Origin: Ectothiorhodospira haloalkaliphila ATCC 51935
GTDB taxonomy: Bacteria; Pseudomonadota; Gammaproteobacteria; Ectothiorhodospirales; Ectothiorhodospiraceae
NCBI RefSeq assembly: GCF_000633935.1
Contig: NZ_KK214996.1
Location: forward strand, 541,337-605,336
Direction of reading: 5' to 3'
Length of the DNA stretch: 64,000 nucleotides
Both the position numbers and the translations under genes were made by a program. Below the pieces are notes generated by a model. The model was given only the letters and a program-made list of their open reading frames with translations. It was not told the origin of the DNA and searched no databases. Shown here one piece after another: positions 1 to 10,200 of this stretch (position 1 is the first letter of the stretch; each line of letters begins with the position of its first letter).

Positions 1-379
1 TCACATTGAACCGGGCCAGACGCAGGGCGGTGGCGGCGGCATAGAAAAAGGCCACCACCCAGCCCAGCTGCCCCAACCCCGACAGGGCCCACAAATAGAT
101 GATGATGGCGGGCGCCACGCCAAAGGAGACCATGTCCGCCAGGGAGTCATACTCGGCCCCGAAGGCGGTCTGGGTCTGGGTCATGCGGGCCACGCGCCCA
201 TCCACGCCATCCAGGATCATGGCCACGAAGATCGCCACTGCCGCCGCGGTGAACTGCCCCTCAAAGGCGGCGATAATGCCGTAGAAACCGGCAAACAGCG
301 CCCCCGTGGTGAACAGGTTGGGCAGCAGGTAGATACCGCGCCGCCCCCGTGGGGGCGTTGCCTCACCTTCGTCGTTCAC
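1..379 (-). CDS. pssA: Phosphatidylserine synthase (CDP-diacylglycerol-serine O-phosphatidyltransferase), partial
   Basis: The reading frame enters from a GTG start at 377-379 and runs off the left edge, so only about 126 N-terminal residues are present. It carries an exact CDP-alcohol phosphotransferase signature, D-G-x2-A-R-x8-G-x3-D-x3-D (DGRVAR, then G, D and D at the expected spacing), between hydrophobic membrane segments. The family joins serine to CDP-diacylglycerol at the inner membrane. The GTG overlaps the stop of the upstream decarboxylase-like gene (GTGA at 376-379), so the two are probably translationally coupled. The pairing of phosphatidylserine synthesis and decarboxylation downstream of ilvC makes the assignment firm. 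The start was chosen because of that overlap and because the protein begins with a short basic leader before the first membrane segment. Confidence 0.88.
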   Translation of the reverse strand, partial: MNDEGEATPPRGRRGIYLLPNLFTTGALFAGFYGIIAAFEGQFTAAAVAIFVAMILDGVDGRVARMTQTQTAFGAEYDSLADMVSFGVAPAIIIYLWALSGLGQLGWVVAFFYAAATALRLARFNV

Positions 380-1026
380 GACTCGGCTTCCTGCTTTTTA
401 TGGACCAGGGTGGCCATCACATCCGTCGCCGCAGCCACACGCTGGCCCGGCTGCACCTCGGCACGCGACGTGGGCGGCAGGTAAACCTGAACCCACCGGC
501 CAAACCCCAGAAAGCCGCAACGACGGCTCTGGCCCAGACGATCGCCGCTACCGGCCACGCAATTGAATACATGCGGCCAGGAGCGACTTTGCATGGCCAC
601 AACCACATCATCCCCCTCGTCGGTCTTCAACCAGACGGCCAGATGCCCGCTGGCATCCACGGCATTATCGGTCTTGCGACGGAAGAATTGCTGCACCCGG
701 CATTCCAGCGGGCTGTACATATTGAACTCCCCACGCCAGTTCTGGCGCAGGGTGATGCGCAACGCCGGACGCTCCAGGAACGGGTCGTGGCACTCGTCCA
801 CGGCCGTCACCCGCGCATCCAACGGACTGAAAACGGCCAGCGGGCGGGAGGGTGTATCCCGCCCCCGGTTACGAAACACAAAAAAGCCGCCCAGCAGCAA
901 CAGCCACGTGGGGGCGGCCCACACGCCCAAAAACAAATGCGCCACGGCCACCAACACGGCCAGCAGCGCAAGATAGGCACGTCCTTCCGGAGCAATGGGT
1001 AACATGATCATCCCGGCCCCGGGCAC
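376..1026 (-). CDS. psd: Phosphatidylserine decarboxylase-like protein lacking the pyruvoyl serine
   Basis: A 216-residue protein with one or two N-terminal membrane segments (about residues 15-50), then the short PSD-A type fold, including the [10 protein letters not shown] stretch and a C-terminal beta region. The family decarboxylates phosphatidylserine to phosphatidylethanolamine and is made as a proenzyme that cleaves itself at a Gly-Ser pair to create its pyruvoyl cofactor. In short-form enzymes that pair sits in an FGSRVDVYLP-like segment. Here the segment reads [10 protein letters not shown], so Arg replaces the Ser and no Ser lies nearby. The protein may therefore be inactive, use another residue, or have another role. 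It sits between ilvC (27 bp upstream) and pssA (4-bp overlap). Family identity is clear; activity is doubtful. Confidence 0.75.
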   Translation of the reverse strand: MPGAGMIMLPIAPEGRAYLALLAVLVAVAHLFLGVWAAPTWLLLLGGFFVFRNRGRDTPSRPLAVFSPLDARVTAVDECHDPFLERPALRITLRQNWRGEFNMYSPLECRVQQFFRRKTDNAVDASGHLAVWLKTDEGDDVVVAMQSRSWPHVFNCVAGSGDRLGQSRRCGFLGFGRWVQVYLPPTSRAEVQPGQRVAAATDVMATLVHKKQEAES

Positions 1027-1053
1027 GCGGCGCGCACCCGGGGCGTTGAGGCT

Positions 1054-2612
<1,559 letters not shown>

Positions 2613-2614
2613 GA

Positions 2615-4309
2615 TTACAGGAGGATCATTTCGTTCTGGCCCGCACCGGCCGGGATCATGGGATAGACGTTCTCACTCTGGTCAGTGATGAAGTCCATGA
2701 AGACCAGACGATCCTTCATGTCCAGGGCCTCCTTGAGCGCCCCTTCCACGTCGCCCGGCGACTCAATGCGCATGCCCACGTGCCCGTAGGCCTCGGCAAG
2801 CTGCACGAAGTCCGGCAGGGCATCCATGTAGGACATGGCATAACGCCCCTGATAGAAGAACTCCTGCCACTGGCGCACCATGCCCATGTAGCGGTTGTTC
2901 AGGGCCACCACCTTGATGGGCAGATGATACTGCAGGGCCGTGGACAACTCCTGGATGCACATCTGGATGCTGGCCTCGCCGGTCACGCAGACTACGGTCT
3001 CGTCCCGGTGGGCCAACTGGGTGCCGATGGCCGCCGGCAGACCGAAGCCCATGGTGCCCAGGCCGCCGGAGTTGATCCAGCGATTGGGCTTGTCGAAACC
3101 GTAGAACTGGGCCGTCCACATCTGATGCTGCCCCACGTCGGAAGTGACGAAGGCATCCCCCTGGGTGAGGCGATGCAGGGTCTCCAGCACGTACTGGGGC
3201 TTGATCAGCTCGCTGTCGCGATCGTACTTGAGGCAGTCCATGGAGCGCCATTCGTCGATCTGCTTCCACCAGTTCTCCAGCGGTTCGGGATCGGGGCGGC
3301 GCTCCCCGGCCTTGATCTCCTTGATCATGGCCTTGAGCACGCTGTCCACCTGACCGACGATGGGCACATCCACCTTCACGTTCTTGGAGATAGAGGCCGG
3401 ATCCACGTCCACGTGGACGATGCGGGCATTGGGACAGAACTTCTCGATATTGCCCGTCACCCGGTCATCAAAGCGGGCGCCGATGGCAATCAGCACATCC
3501 GCGTGATGCATGGCCATATTGGCCTCATAGGTGCCGTGCATCCCCAGCATGCCGATGAACTGCTTGTCCGACGAGGGGTAGGCGCCCAGGCCCATCAGGG
3601 TATTGGTGATGGGGTAATTCAGCAGCCGGGTGAGCTCGGTCAGCGACCTGGAGGCATTGCTCAGGATCACCCCCCCGCCACTGTAGATCACCGGCTGACG
3701 GGCGGAGAGTATCAGGTCCACCGCGCGACGAATCTGCCCCGGATGCCCCTTCACCGTGGGGTTGTAGGAGCGCATCTTGATGGAGCGCGGATACTGGAAC
3801 TCGCACTTGTCAGCAGTGATGTCCTTGGGGATGTCCACGACCACGGGCCCCGGGCGCCCGGTGGTGGCCACGTAGAAGGCTTTCTTGATGGTGGTGGCCA
3901 GGTCCTTCACGTCCTTCACCAGGAAGTTGTGCTTCACGCAGGGCCGGGTGATGCCCACGGTGTCCACTTCCTGGAAGGCATCGTTGCCGATCAGGCTGGT
4001 GGGCACCTGGCCACTGAAGACCACCAGGGGCACGGAATCCATGTAGGCATCGGCGATGCCGGTGACCGCGTTGGTGGCTCCCGGGCCGGAGGTCACCAGC
4101 ACCACACCGGGGCGATTGGTGGACTTGGCGTAGCCCTCTGCAGCGTGCACGGCGGCCTGCTCATGGCGCACCAAGATGTGCTCCACCTTGTCCTGGCGGT
4201 AGAGGGCGTCGTAGATGTGCAGTACCGAGCCCCCAGGATAGCCGAACAAGGTATCGACATTCTCTTCCTGCAGGCATCGGACAAATATCTCGGCACCGGT
4301 CAATTCCAC
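2615..4309 (-). CDS. ilvI: Acetolactate synthase large (catalytic) subunit
   Basis: A 564-residue thiamine diphosphate enzyme that condenses pyruvate with pyruvate or 2-oxobutyrate. The FGYPGG motif and the catalytic Glu in RHEQAAVHAAEGYA (E50) are in the N-terminal pyrimidine-binding domain; the FAD-contacting central domain and C-terminal PP domain follow. The metal/diphosphate motif reads GEAS where E. coli enzymes have GDGS; Glu may still bind Mg2+. The start is GTG at 4307-4309, supported by an AGGAG ribosome-binding site about 10 bases upstream and by alignment with the usual MEL-GAEI start. It leads the ilvIHC run and diverges from ychJ. Confidence 0.96.
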   Translation of the reverse strand: MELTGAEIFVRCLQEENVDTLFGYPGGSVLHIYDALYRQDKVEHILVRHEQAAVHAAEGYAKSTNRPGVVLVTSGPGATNAVTGIADAYMDSVPLVVFSGQVPTSLIGNDAFQEVDTVGITRPCVKHNFLVKDVKDLATTIKKAFYVATTGRPGPVVVDIPKDITADKCEFQYPRSIKMRSYNPTVKGHPGQIRRAVDLILSARQPVIYSGGGVILSNASRSLTELTRLLNYPITNTLMGLGAYPSSDKQFIGMLGMHGTYEANMAMHHADVLIAIGARFDDRVTGNIEKFCPNARIVHVDVDPASISKNVKVDVPIVGQVDSVLKAMIKEIKAGERRPDPEPLENWWKQIDEWRSMDCLKYDRDSELIKPQYVLETLHRLTQGDAFVTSDVGQHQMWTAQFYGFDKPNRWINSGGLGTMGFGLPAAIGTQLAHRDETVVCVTGEASIQMCIQELSTALQYHLPIKVVALNNRYMGMVRQWQEFFYQGRYAMSYMDALPDFVQLAEAYGHVGMRIESPGDVEGALKEALDMKDRLVFMDFITDQSENVYPMIPAGAGQNEMILL

Positions 4310-4483
4310 GGTCTGGGTCTCCTGCTGCGCGCTCTGCGGGCCTAGTCTCGGGGTCGCTCCCGGGCGCGTGATGAGCGCGCCGCACGGAAGCGAGGGGAAA
4401 AGGGTCGATCATAATATGATCTGGTGGGAATTTCACTACCGCCGGCCATACACTGGATCACCCCCCTTCCGAAGAGAACCCAC
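4310..4483. promoter_or_regulatory. Divergent intergenic region between ilvI and ychJ
   Basis: These 174 bases separate the divergent starts of ilvI and ychJ and must hold both promoters. An AT-richer patch (about 4410-4435, around ATAATATGAT) is the likeliest promoter core. I could not define a leader peptide or attenuator hairpin with confidence. Confidence 0.3.
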
Positions 4484-4812
4484 ATGCCAAAACGCAAGCA
4501 CCCGCCACGGGCTGACAACGCACCCTGCCCGTGCGGCTCCGGCCTCCACCGCGAACGCTGCTGCGGCCCCTTTCTGGATGGCACCTCCCTCCCCCCAACG
4601 GCCGAAGCCCTGATGCGCTCCCGGTACACCGCCTTCGTGGAGGGGCGGACCGACTACCTTCTGGACACCTGGCTGCCCAGGACCCGCCCTCCCCTGCTGG
4701 ACCTGGAGCCAAACCAGCAGTGGCTGGGGCTGAGCATCCGTGCCACGTCAGCTGGCGGCGTGGGGGATGAGCGCGGCGAGGTGGAGTTCGTGGCCCGCTC
4801 CCGCATCAACCG
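4484..4812 (+). pseudogene. ychJ: YchJ/SEC-C motif protein, 3' end lost to IS insertion
   Basis: The ATG at 4484 opens a protein with the SEC-C zinc motif PCPCGSGLHRERCCG near residues 13-27, then the YchJ core (ALMRSRYTAFVEGRTDYLLDTW). About 109 residues in, after EVEFVAR, the expected C-terminus is replaced by sequence that belongs, on the other strand, to an IS3-family element. The open frame runs on to 5011 but that tail is not YchJ. The junction is placed by eye at about 4808-4818. The missing 3' end was not found elsewhere in the window. SEC-C domains bind zinc; YchJ's role is not well defined. Confidence 0.8.
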
Positions 4813-5201
4813 CCTGCGGGTCCACCAGGGTTTGTCGCTGGGCCCGGCTCAACGACCGAGCCTGCGCGATAAAAAATCCCGTTCCACCGTCAGCTTGCCG
4901 ATCTCACGGTACAGGGTGTCGATCTCCTCCTGGGTCTTCTGGGCCGCCTTGCCCCCGCCCTTGCCCTCGAAGATCCCCGTCGCCTTGTCCAGCAACTCAC
5001 GCCGCCACTGACTCACCATGGTCGGATGGATCTCGAAGCGGGCTGCCAGCTCCGAGGTGGTCTGCTCCCCTTTGAGGGCCTCAAGGGCCACCTTGGCCTT
5101 GAAGTCAGCGCTGTATTGCTTGCGTTTCCTGCTCATGATCAGATTCTCCTGTCGGAATGATCAGAGCTTAACCCCTGGTCCGAATTTTGGGGTCCACCTC
5201 A
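4813..5201 (-). mobile_element. IS3-family insertion sequence remnant
   Basis: The right boundary is a clear terminal repeat read on the minus strand: it begins TGAGGTGGACCCC at 5201 and continues through CAAAATTCGGACC, typical of IS3-family ends. Inside is an intact orfA (4849-5136). Only the first 15-20 codons of orfB remain (frame reading RSLSRAQRQTLVDP) before the sequence becomes ychJ. A TTTTTTA run near the end of orfA, at about 4870-4877, could be the frameshift site that joins orfA and orfB in intact copies. The second terminal repeat is missing, so this copy is immobile. Confidence 0.8.
4849..5136 (-). CDS. IS3-family transposase OrfA
   Basis: A 95-residue protein with an N-terminal helix-turn-helix (KRKQYSADFKAKVALEAL, then the TTSELAARFEIHPTMVSQW recognition region) and a C-terminal leucine-zipper-like helix (IDTLYREIGKLTVERDFLSRRL). 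This is the standard IS3 OrfA layout: DNA binding at the terminal repeat and oligomerisation with OrfAB. Because orfB is cut away, no active transposase can be made from this copy. Confidence 0.88.
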   Translation of the reverse strand: MSRKRKQYSADFKAKVALEALKGEQTTSELAARFEIHPTMVSQWRRELLDKATGIFEGKGGGKAAQKTQEEIDTLYREIGKLTVERDFLSRRLGR

Positions 5202-5278
5202 TATGTCTTGTGGACCCATTCCTCCGGGCAGAGATTTCTATTCATAGTCAGTGCGTTACAGATGAAGCGTCCGAATAA

Positions 5279-5351
5279 CTGCGCATAATCGAGAACTGGG
5301 CATAATTTCGATTATGCGCAGCTCGATTATGCGCAGCTACAAATAATCGAA
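5279..5351. repeat. Nested inverted repeats (ATAATCG / CGATTAT) cluster
   Basis: The 15-mer CTGCGCATAATCGAG at 5279-5293 is the perfect reverse complement of 5322-5336. Its 13-base core recurs directly at 5309-5321, a perfect palindrome CATAAT-TTCG-ATTATG lies at 5301-5316, and a further half site (ATAATCGAAA) begins at 5344. The arrangement of repeated half sites resembles the target of a tyrosine recombinase. It lies between the IS3 remnant and the IS66 tail at the left edge of the defence island. Confidence 0.75.
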
Positions 5352-5545
5352 AGGCTTGGCTGTTCGCCAATACCTCTCAGGGTGCCCGGGCCAGTGCCAC
5401 CTGTTACTCACTGATCGAAACAGCCAAAGCCAATGGCCTGGAGCCCTCGGCCTACATCCACCATGTGCTGGAGCACATTGCCGAGGCCGATACAGTGGAG
5501 AAACTGGAAGCACTGCTACCTCCCCTGGAACGCGCAGTTGCCGGG
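5350..5545 (+). pseudogene. IS66-family transposase C-terminal fragment
   Basis: A plus-strand frame with no start reads AWLFANTSQGARASATCYSL, then IETAKANGLEPSAYIHHVLE. This is the signature of the IS66 TnpC C-terminal domain, in which a WLF-S/T-x-x-G motif is followed by an 'IETAK-NG--P--YL' helix. Only about 65 residues survive, ending near LEALLPPLER. The N-terminal and DDE catalytic portions are absent. Confidence 0.75.
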
Positions 5546-5689
5546 GGCTTCGAAGGCGGCCTAATTCCAATCCCGCAAGGGGGTCGGTTTATGGGCGCTT
5601 ACCCTCTCTCCGATGTCAGCCGCCAAGCAAGCTCACATGAATGTTAAATGAAGCATCCCTACACTATCAGCGATCACGCACACGACAAG

Positions 5690-6649
5690 TCATCGTCGAG
5701 GCAGCTCTCTGCCCTTCACGAGAACCTCCTGACCTGTTTCAAGCCGGTAGGAGTCTGGAAAGAAATGCACAAGCCAGAGTTTGACCACGCGCCAGACCTG
5801 CGCGTACTCTTCTTCCGATCCCGTGCCGCCAAGGCTGGCAGCCAGAAACTCGTGAGCTTTCGTGTCCGTCAAACCGGCCGCCGCCAGCTTGTCTACCTCT
5901 GCAAGCAGCGGCATCTGTTTCAAGATGCCCGCCACATAGGCTGTGAAGAGATCCTGCGTCAGCCCCTGAGGCGGTGACAGCGCCGCCAGATCCGCCTGAG
6001 CCGCCTCGAACGCGCTGGTCACCATCGTATCGGCGCCGCGCCCGCGATAGACCTGCCAGAGGCGGTCCGGTGTCGGGCATCGCGGTACCCACAAGGTCTG
6101 CTCAACCTCCGTCGCAACATCGTCTTCAACCTCCGGAAGCCGACGCGGGGTTTTGTCTTTTTTCAGGTCATCGGCCTGCCGGCGAATGCGGTCGCGCAAC
6201 TCTTCAGTGGCTTGCACGGCGGAGCCCAGCAGCGCGTGTTCCCATTCGGCCAGCCCTTCGAGCTCGGCCGGAAGGGCGACAAGCAACTCGACATTGGACG
6301 GTGTGTGCCAGCCGAGGCCTCGCGCTGTAAGGTTGGCAGAACCGACGAGACAGTCCCTGCCGTTCGAATAGTATTTCGCATGCAGGTGCGGATGGACCAG
6401 AAGGCGTCCGCCGCGCGCGCCGGCGATGTCCTCGAGGATTTCGAGATCACAGACGCCGGAGGCGATGTCCTCGGGAAGCCAGCGCGTGACACAGATGCAT
6501 TCCGACACCGTCTCGGGGACGGCATGGAGCAACCGGCGCAAGGTCGGGGATTTGATGTACGGCGCTGCTATGACCACCCGGTCGTTAGCGGCCCTGACAA
6601 GTTCGAGAATACCGTCGCCGGGAAGGACAACCGCCATGTCATTCGTCAT
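5690..6649 (-). CDS. PLD-like (phospholipase D superfamily) nuclease domain protein
   Basis: A 319-residue protein with one HKD-type motif: HLHAKYY (H90, K92), then D99 and the GSANLT tail (G103, S104, N106). A single motif suggests it works as a dimer, as in PLD nucleases. The C-terminal half (about 150-319) is helical with no recognised motif. The start could be Met1 (6649, overlapping the upstream ATPase gene by 11 bp) or Met5 (6637). It is the last gene of the island's minus-strand run. PLD nucleases placed after a MORC ATPase and an SF2 helicase are a known restriction-type association (established for prokaryotic MORC operons), so a DNA-cutting role is inferred. Confidence 0.8.
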   Translation of the reverse strand: MTNDMAVVLPGDGILELVRAANDRVVIAAPYIKSPTLRRLLHAVPETVSECICVTRWLPEDIASGVCDLEILEDIAGARGGRLLVHPHLHAKYYSNGRDCLVGSANLTARGLGWHTPSNVELLVALPAELEGLAEWEHALLGSAVQATEELRDRIRRQADDLKKDKTPRRLPEVEDDVATEVEQTLWVPRCPTPDRLWQVYRGRGADTMVTSAFEAAQADLAALSPPQGLTQDLFTAYVAGILKQMPLLAEVDKLAAAGLTDTKAHEFLAASLGGTGSEEEYAQVWRVVKLWLVHFFPDSYRLETGQEVLVKGRELPRR

Positions 6650-8474
6650 CCTCTTCGGTGAGGAAGAAGCGCGCCATCTTTCCCCATTCCTGCCGCATCT
6701 CGAACAGCCGGTTCTTCTGCCGAACTTCCTCCATCTCGTAGCGCGCCCAAGCGGCGAACAGCAGCTCCAGCGTGTCGGCAGCCGTGTGAATCCGCTCCAT
6801 CAACTCGGCATCGGTCTCGTCGCCGATCTGGGGTCGCAGCGATTCAATCAGTTGGTCGTAAAAGGGATGGTTGCTATTGAAGACGACTTCAGTCAGCCCG
6901 CCTTGTTTGTGTTCGACATTGAAGAACGCATAACCTTCCATCGACTTTTCAAGGAACAGGACCTTCCGCTTGCGCGTGAAAGTCGCTTCGGCGATTTCCC
7001 GGGCAACGTCCTGACGGTAGTGTTTGTCCTCCATCAGGTCTTTCTCGAGATCGTCGCGATCCTTCTCCGTGAACTCTTCGCGGTCAGACTCCGTCTCGTG
7101 TCCCTGTTCAGCGCGCTCGCGGAATTTTGTCGTGGCTAGGTCGGAAACGTCAGGCTCGTCATGCCTGTCTTCTTTCGTCCGACGTCCGACATTCTGTTTC
7201 TTGAGGCGTTTGCGCACCTCCTGAATCTGGTCGCGTATGTGATCGACGATGGGCAGCAGAATCGCGCGCGGATCGCCTTCGCCCTGTATGCGTTCCTGAA
7301 ACTCCGACCGCGATTCGCCGGGATTGGCTTCGGCCTTCCAGTCGAACTGGGCCATATGCGAGAAGATCGTCGCGCTTTGCTTGGTGTTGGTAACGCCGAA
7401 CACCTCGTCGAGCGTCGAGGGAAACTCGACCTCGACGCCCCACCAGCGTTCGGTCGGGTCGTAGCTATTGGTCCATGCGGGATCAAGGTCCAGTTCGCGG
7501 CCCTCGCGGACGATTGACAGGCCGATGTTCTTAGCGGCGTGTTTGCCGTAGGGCTTCGAGCCGCGGTCGCTCCTGTCTTCCGGCACGGTTTCTTCCCGCG
7601 CCCAGCTCATGCGGACCACGACATCGTGCTTTGCGCCGTCATAGTCGATGGAGAATACCTCGTCCGCGCCACCCCAGGGCTGAAACATCGGCTCCGTGTT
7701 GAACGGGGCGGGGGTCGATGAATCGCGCATCAGGTAGAGCGGGTCGTTGACGCGCACCGGTTCGTCGAAGGTAGGTTCACCCTCGTCTTCGGGCAATGCC
7801 AGGAGCCGGATCGAAAGGCGTCCGTCGTCGATGAATTTCCGGTACATACGCCCGACAAGTGATTCTGTGTGGCGCAGCGTCGCCTGCGCGCCGCGCCAGC
7901 TCAGGCGATGATCGTCGAAATTCGTCCAGAGCACGAGCGTGCCGGTCGTCTCGACGTCGTCGGAACGGGCGCGCCATTCATCGGGAAGCGGTTTGTGCGC
8001 AGGGGCCGGAACCGCATACAGCCGCCGCCCTTCGATTTCATCGACATCGAGATAGGAATACATGGCATTGTCCGGACCGTTCTGCCATGTCCAGACTTCC
8101 ACCCGGCGACACTGCGAAATCGACGAGTTCGGCAGGCCCATACCGAAACGGCCGATACCCTTCCGGTCCGTCAGATGCGTGCCGTTTCCGAACTGAAGGG
8201 CGAGACGCAGCGTCTCGGGGGTCATGCCGTCGCCGTTGTCCAGGATGCCGATTGCCTGAATCCTCCGGCTGGCGCGTTCGTTGACCTGCCGATACCCTTC
8301 AAGGCAGATCACCTCGACATTGCCGGCGTTCGCCTGAACGGAATTGTCGATCAACTCCGCAAGCGCGTACGCGGTGTTCTTGTAGCCGCTGTCGCGCATG
8401 GCCTTCACGGCCAGTTCAGGCGGAATGATTTCTCCATCGAGCCTTTGCGACTCAGCAGCTTCTGTCAGGCTCAT
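6639..8474 (-). CDS. MORC/GHKL-type ATPase
   Basis: About 611 residues from the chosen ATG at 8474. The GHKL fold is plain: N-box ALAELIDNSVQA (E40, D43, N44), DNGDGM (79-84) and the lid GRFGMGLPNSS (108-118). It is followed by an S5-like region, a charged, probably coiled-coil segment rich in Glu, Arg and Lys (about 430-520), and a C-terminal domain. The GMGLPNSS form is characteristic of MORC-like rather than histidine-kinase ATPases. The frame stays open to 8543, but the MSLTEAAE start gives a modest 23-bp overlap with the helicase gene and begins at the conserved domain. Such ATPases are thought to clamp or loop DNA; here it probably acts with the flanking helicase and PLD protein. Confidence 0.85.
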   Translation of the reverse strand: MSLTEAAESQRLDGEIIPPELAVKAMRDSGYKNTAYALAELIDNSVQANAGNVEVICLEGYRQVNERASRRIQAIGILDNGDGMTPETLRLALQFGNGTHLTDRKGIGRFGMGLPNSSISQCRRVEVWTWQNGPDNAMYSYLDVDEIEGRRLYAVPAPAHKPLPDEWRARSDDVETTGTLVLWTNFDDHRLSWRGAQATLRHTESLVGRMYRKFIDDGRLSIRLLALPEDEGEPTFDEPVRVNDPLYLMRDSSTPAPFNTEPMFQPWGGADEVFSIDYDGAKHDVVVRMSWAREETVPEDRSDRGSKPYGKHAAKNIGLSIVREGRELDLDPAWTNSYDPTERWWGVEVEFPSTLDEVFGVTNTKQSATIFSHMAQFDWKAEANPGESRSEFQERIQGEGDPRAILLPIVDHIRDQIQEVRKRLKKQNVGRRTKEDRHDEPDVSDLATTKFRERAEQGHETESDREEFTEKDRDDLEKDLMEDKHYRQDVAREIAEATFTRKRKVLFLEKSMEGYAFFNVEHKQGGLTEVVFNSNHPFYDQLIESLRPQIGDETDAELMERIHTAADTLELLFAAWARYEMEEVRQKNRLFEMRQEWGKMARFFLTEEDDE

Positions 8475-10110
8475 CCCAAACGTCCTCCCAGTTCTTGAAT
8501 GCGTCGGCCACGCTGCCAAAGCCAGGCAAGTGCGGATCGACAACCGTTACAATCTCGGCCTCGTCATTTCCACCGGCCCGCGTGCCGCGCGTCGCCCTGC
8601 CGACCATCTGGCTGTAAAGCACAAGCGACCGTGTCGGGCGCGCGATGACGGCTGCACTCGTCGCGGGCGCGTCGAATCCGGTGGTCAACACACCGTAGTT
8701 TACAACCACCATAGCGCGATTATCTTTACTTTTGAAACGCCTGATTACTCTTTCGCGTTCCGCTGTATTGCTTTGACCGGTTACAACAAATGCTTCATGT
8801 CCGCGTATGGACAAGATCGCCGTAAGCACGCGCGCGTTCTCCACCGATGGCGCGAATACGATGACGCGGCGATGCCGCGTCATCAGGTCTTCGACTGCGG
8901 ACAGGATTTTCAGGTTGCGCTGCGTGTCCGTACCCAGACGCTCCAGAATCTGTTCCGGCACGTCGATCGCGGATGAGAGCGCATTGACATCGTTCTCGCT
9001 CAGCGTGAGCCCCGCATCGGAATTTAGTGTGCGGAAGGTTGGGCGCGCAAGATATTTCTGGTCGATCAGGAAAGTGACGGGGTCGTCGTAACCTTCGACT
9101 TCGAGCGTGACCTTACGGCCGTCGAAATAATCCGAAAGCTTGCGGTCCTCGCCGATATCCGACCAGCTTCGTCCGGGCGTCGCCGTGAGGCCCAGCAAGG
9201 CGTTGTGCGGCCGCTTGCTGTAGAGGGCCGTAAGGATCGCCGCGTATGTCGGCGCAATCGCCTGGTGAGCCTCGTCGATAATCGTCAACGAGACGCGGTC
9301 GGCCAGACGCAACAGGGTTGCGGCATCGCGGTTGTCGAGCGCCGACATCTTGGCGAGGCCGGAAACGATCACACCGTCCTGTATGTCGAGAACATCCGGT
9401 CTCCTGTGTCCCCAGAAGCGGACGAGTGCGGTTTCCCGATTACCGAGAAACTTCCATGCATTCTCGAACTCGCCCGCGGCTTGGTCCAGAAGTTCGGCAT
9501 TCTGGGCGAGCCAGCAGACGACGGTCGGCTCGCTCCGGCGCAGATGTTCCGCCACGATGTGCATGGCCGTGCGGGTCTTGCCCGCGCCTGTCGGCATATG
9601 AAGAATGACCTTGCGCGGCGCGTCGCCAAGCGCATGCACCACACGCTCGGCAGCGGCACGCTGGTGATCGAACAGCGCGTATCCGGCGGATGCCTTCGTG
9701 GCGTCCGGCGCCGAGTCTGCCGGCGCGCGAACGTCCCGGACCACGCCGAAGAACGAGTACAACACAGCCAGCGCCGCAGAATCGGCGGCGGCGACGCAGA
9801 GATCGTCGTATAGCGTGCGGCCGTCTTTCGCGCCGAGATGCCCGCCCAGCTCGCGCGCCTTGGATAAGGGCAGCATGCGGATGATGCGGCTGCGCATTTC
9901 CGGGTCGCGCAACGCTTCGGAGGGTTCGACAAGGTTGACGGCAAGCTCCCCGAGCCGGGTGCCGGAGTCCAGTTCGGGGTCGAGCCCCCGAAGCGTATCC
10001 ACGATCGACGGACCGATCACCTCGCGCAACGCAGATGCCTTGGCGTTGCGCAACAGGGTTTGAAGGGCCATGCCCGGTACGGTGTCAGGCGTGTGGGTCG
10101 ATCTGGTCAT
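8452..10110 (-). CDS. SF2 DEAD/DEAH-box helicase
   Basis: A 552-residue protein: an N-terminal region of about 140 residues without a recognised motif, then a helicase core. Walker A is MPTGAGKT (172-179), Walker B IIDEAH (277-282), motif III LTATPGRS (about 308-315), and motif VI QMVGRATRG close to the C-terminus. The VLTTGFDAP segment is typical of type III/RecG/UvrB-like translocases of restriction systems. It begins 90 bp after the DGQHR gene on the same strand and overlaps the MORC gene. Its role as motor for the putative nuclease arm is inferred from context. Confidence 0.88.
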   Translation of the reverse strand: MTRSTHTPDTVPGMALQTLLRNAKASALREVIGPSIVDTLRGLDPELDSGTRLGELAVNLVEPSEALRDPEMRSRIIRMLPLSKARELGGHLGAKDGRTLYDDLCVAAADSAALAVLYSFFGVVRDVRAPADSAPDATKASAGYALFDHQRAAAERVVHALGDAPRKVILHMPTGAGKTRTAMHIVAEHLRRSEPTVVCWLAQNAELLDQAAGEFENAWKFLGNRETALVRFWGHRRPDVLDIQDGVIVSGLAKMSALDNRDAATLLRLADRVSLTIIDEAHQAIAPTYAAILTALYSKRPHNALLGLTATPGRSWSDIGEDRKLSDYFDGRKVTLEVEGYDDPVTFLIDQKYLARPTFRTLNSDAGLTLSENDVNALSSAIDVPEQILERLGTDTQRNLKILSAVEDLMTRHRRVIVFAPSVENARVLTAILSIRGHEAFVVTGQSNTAERERVIRRFKSKDNRAMVVVNYGVLTTGFDAPATSAAVIARPTRSLVLYSQMVGRATRGTRAGGNDEAEIVTVVDPHLPGFGSVADAFKNWEDVWDEPDRSC

Positions 10111-10200
10111 TGTTCATTCACGGCGGGTGCGATGCGCCTGACCTTTCCTGTTCATGTCATTCTTGTGCATTCTCGCCCATCCGCTCCGCGGTATACGGTT

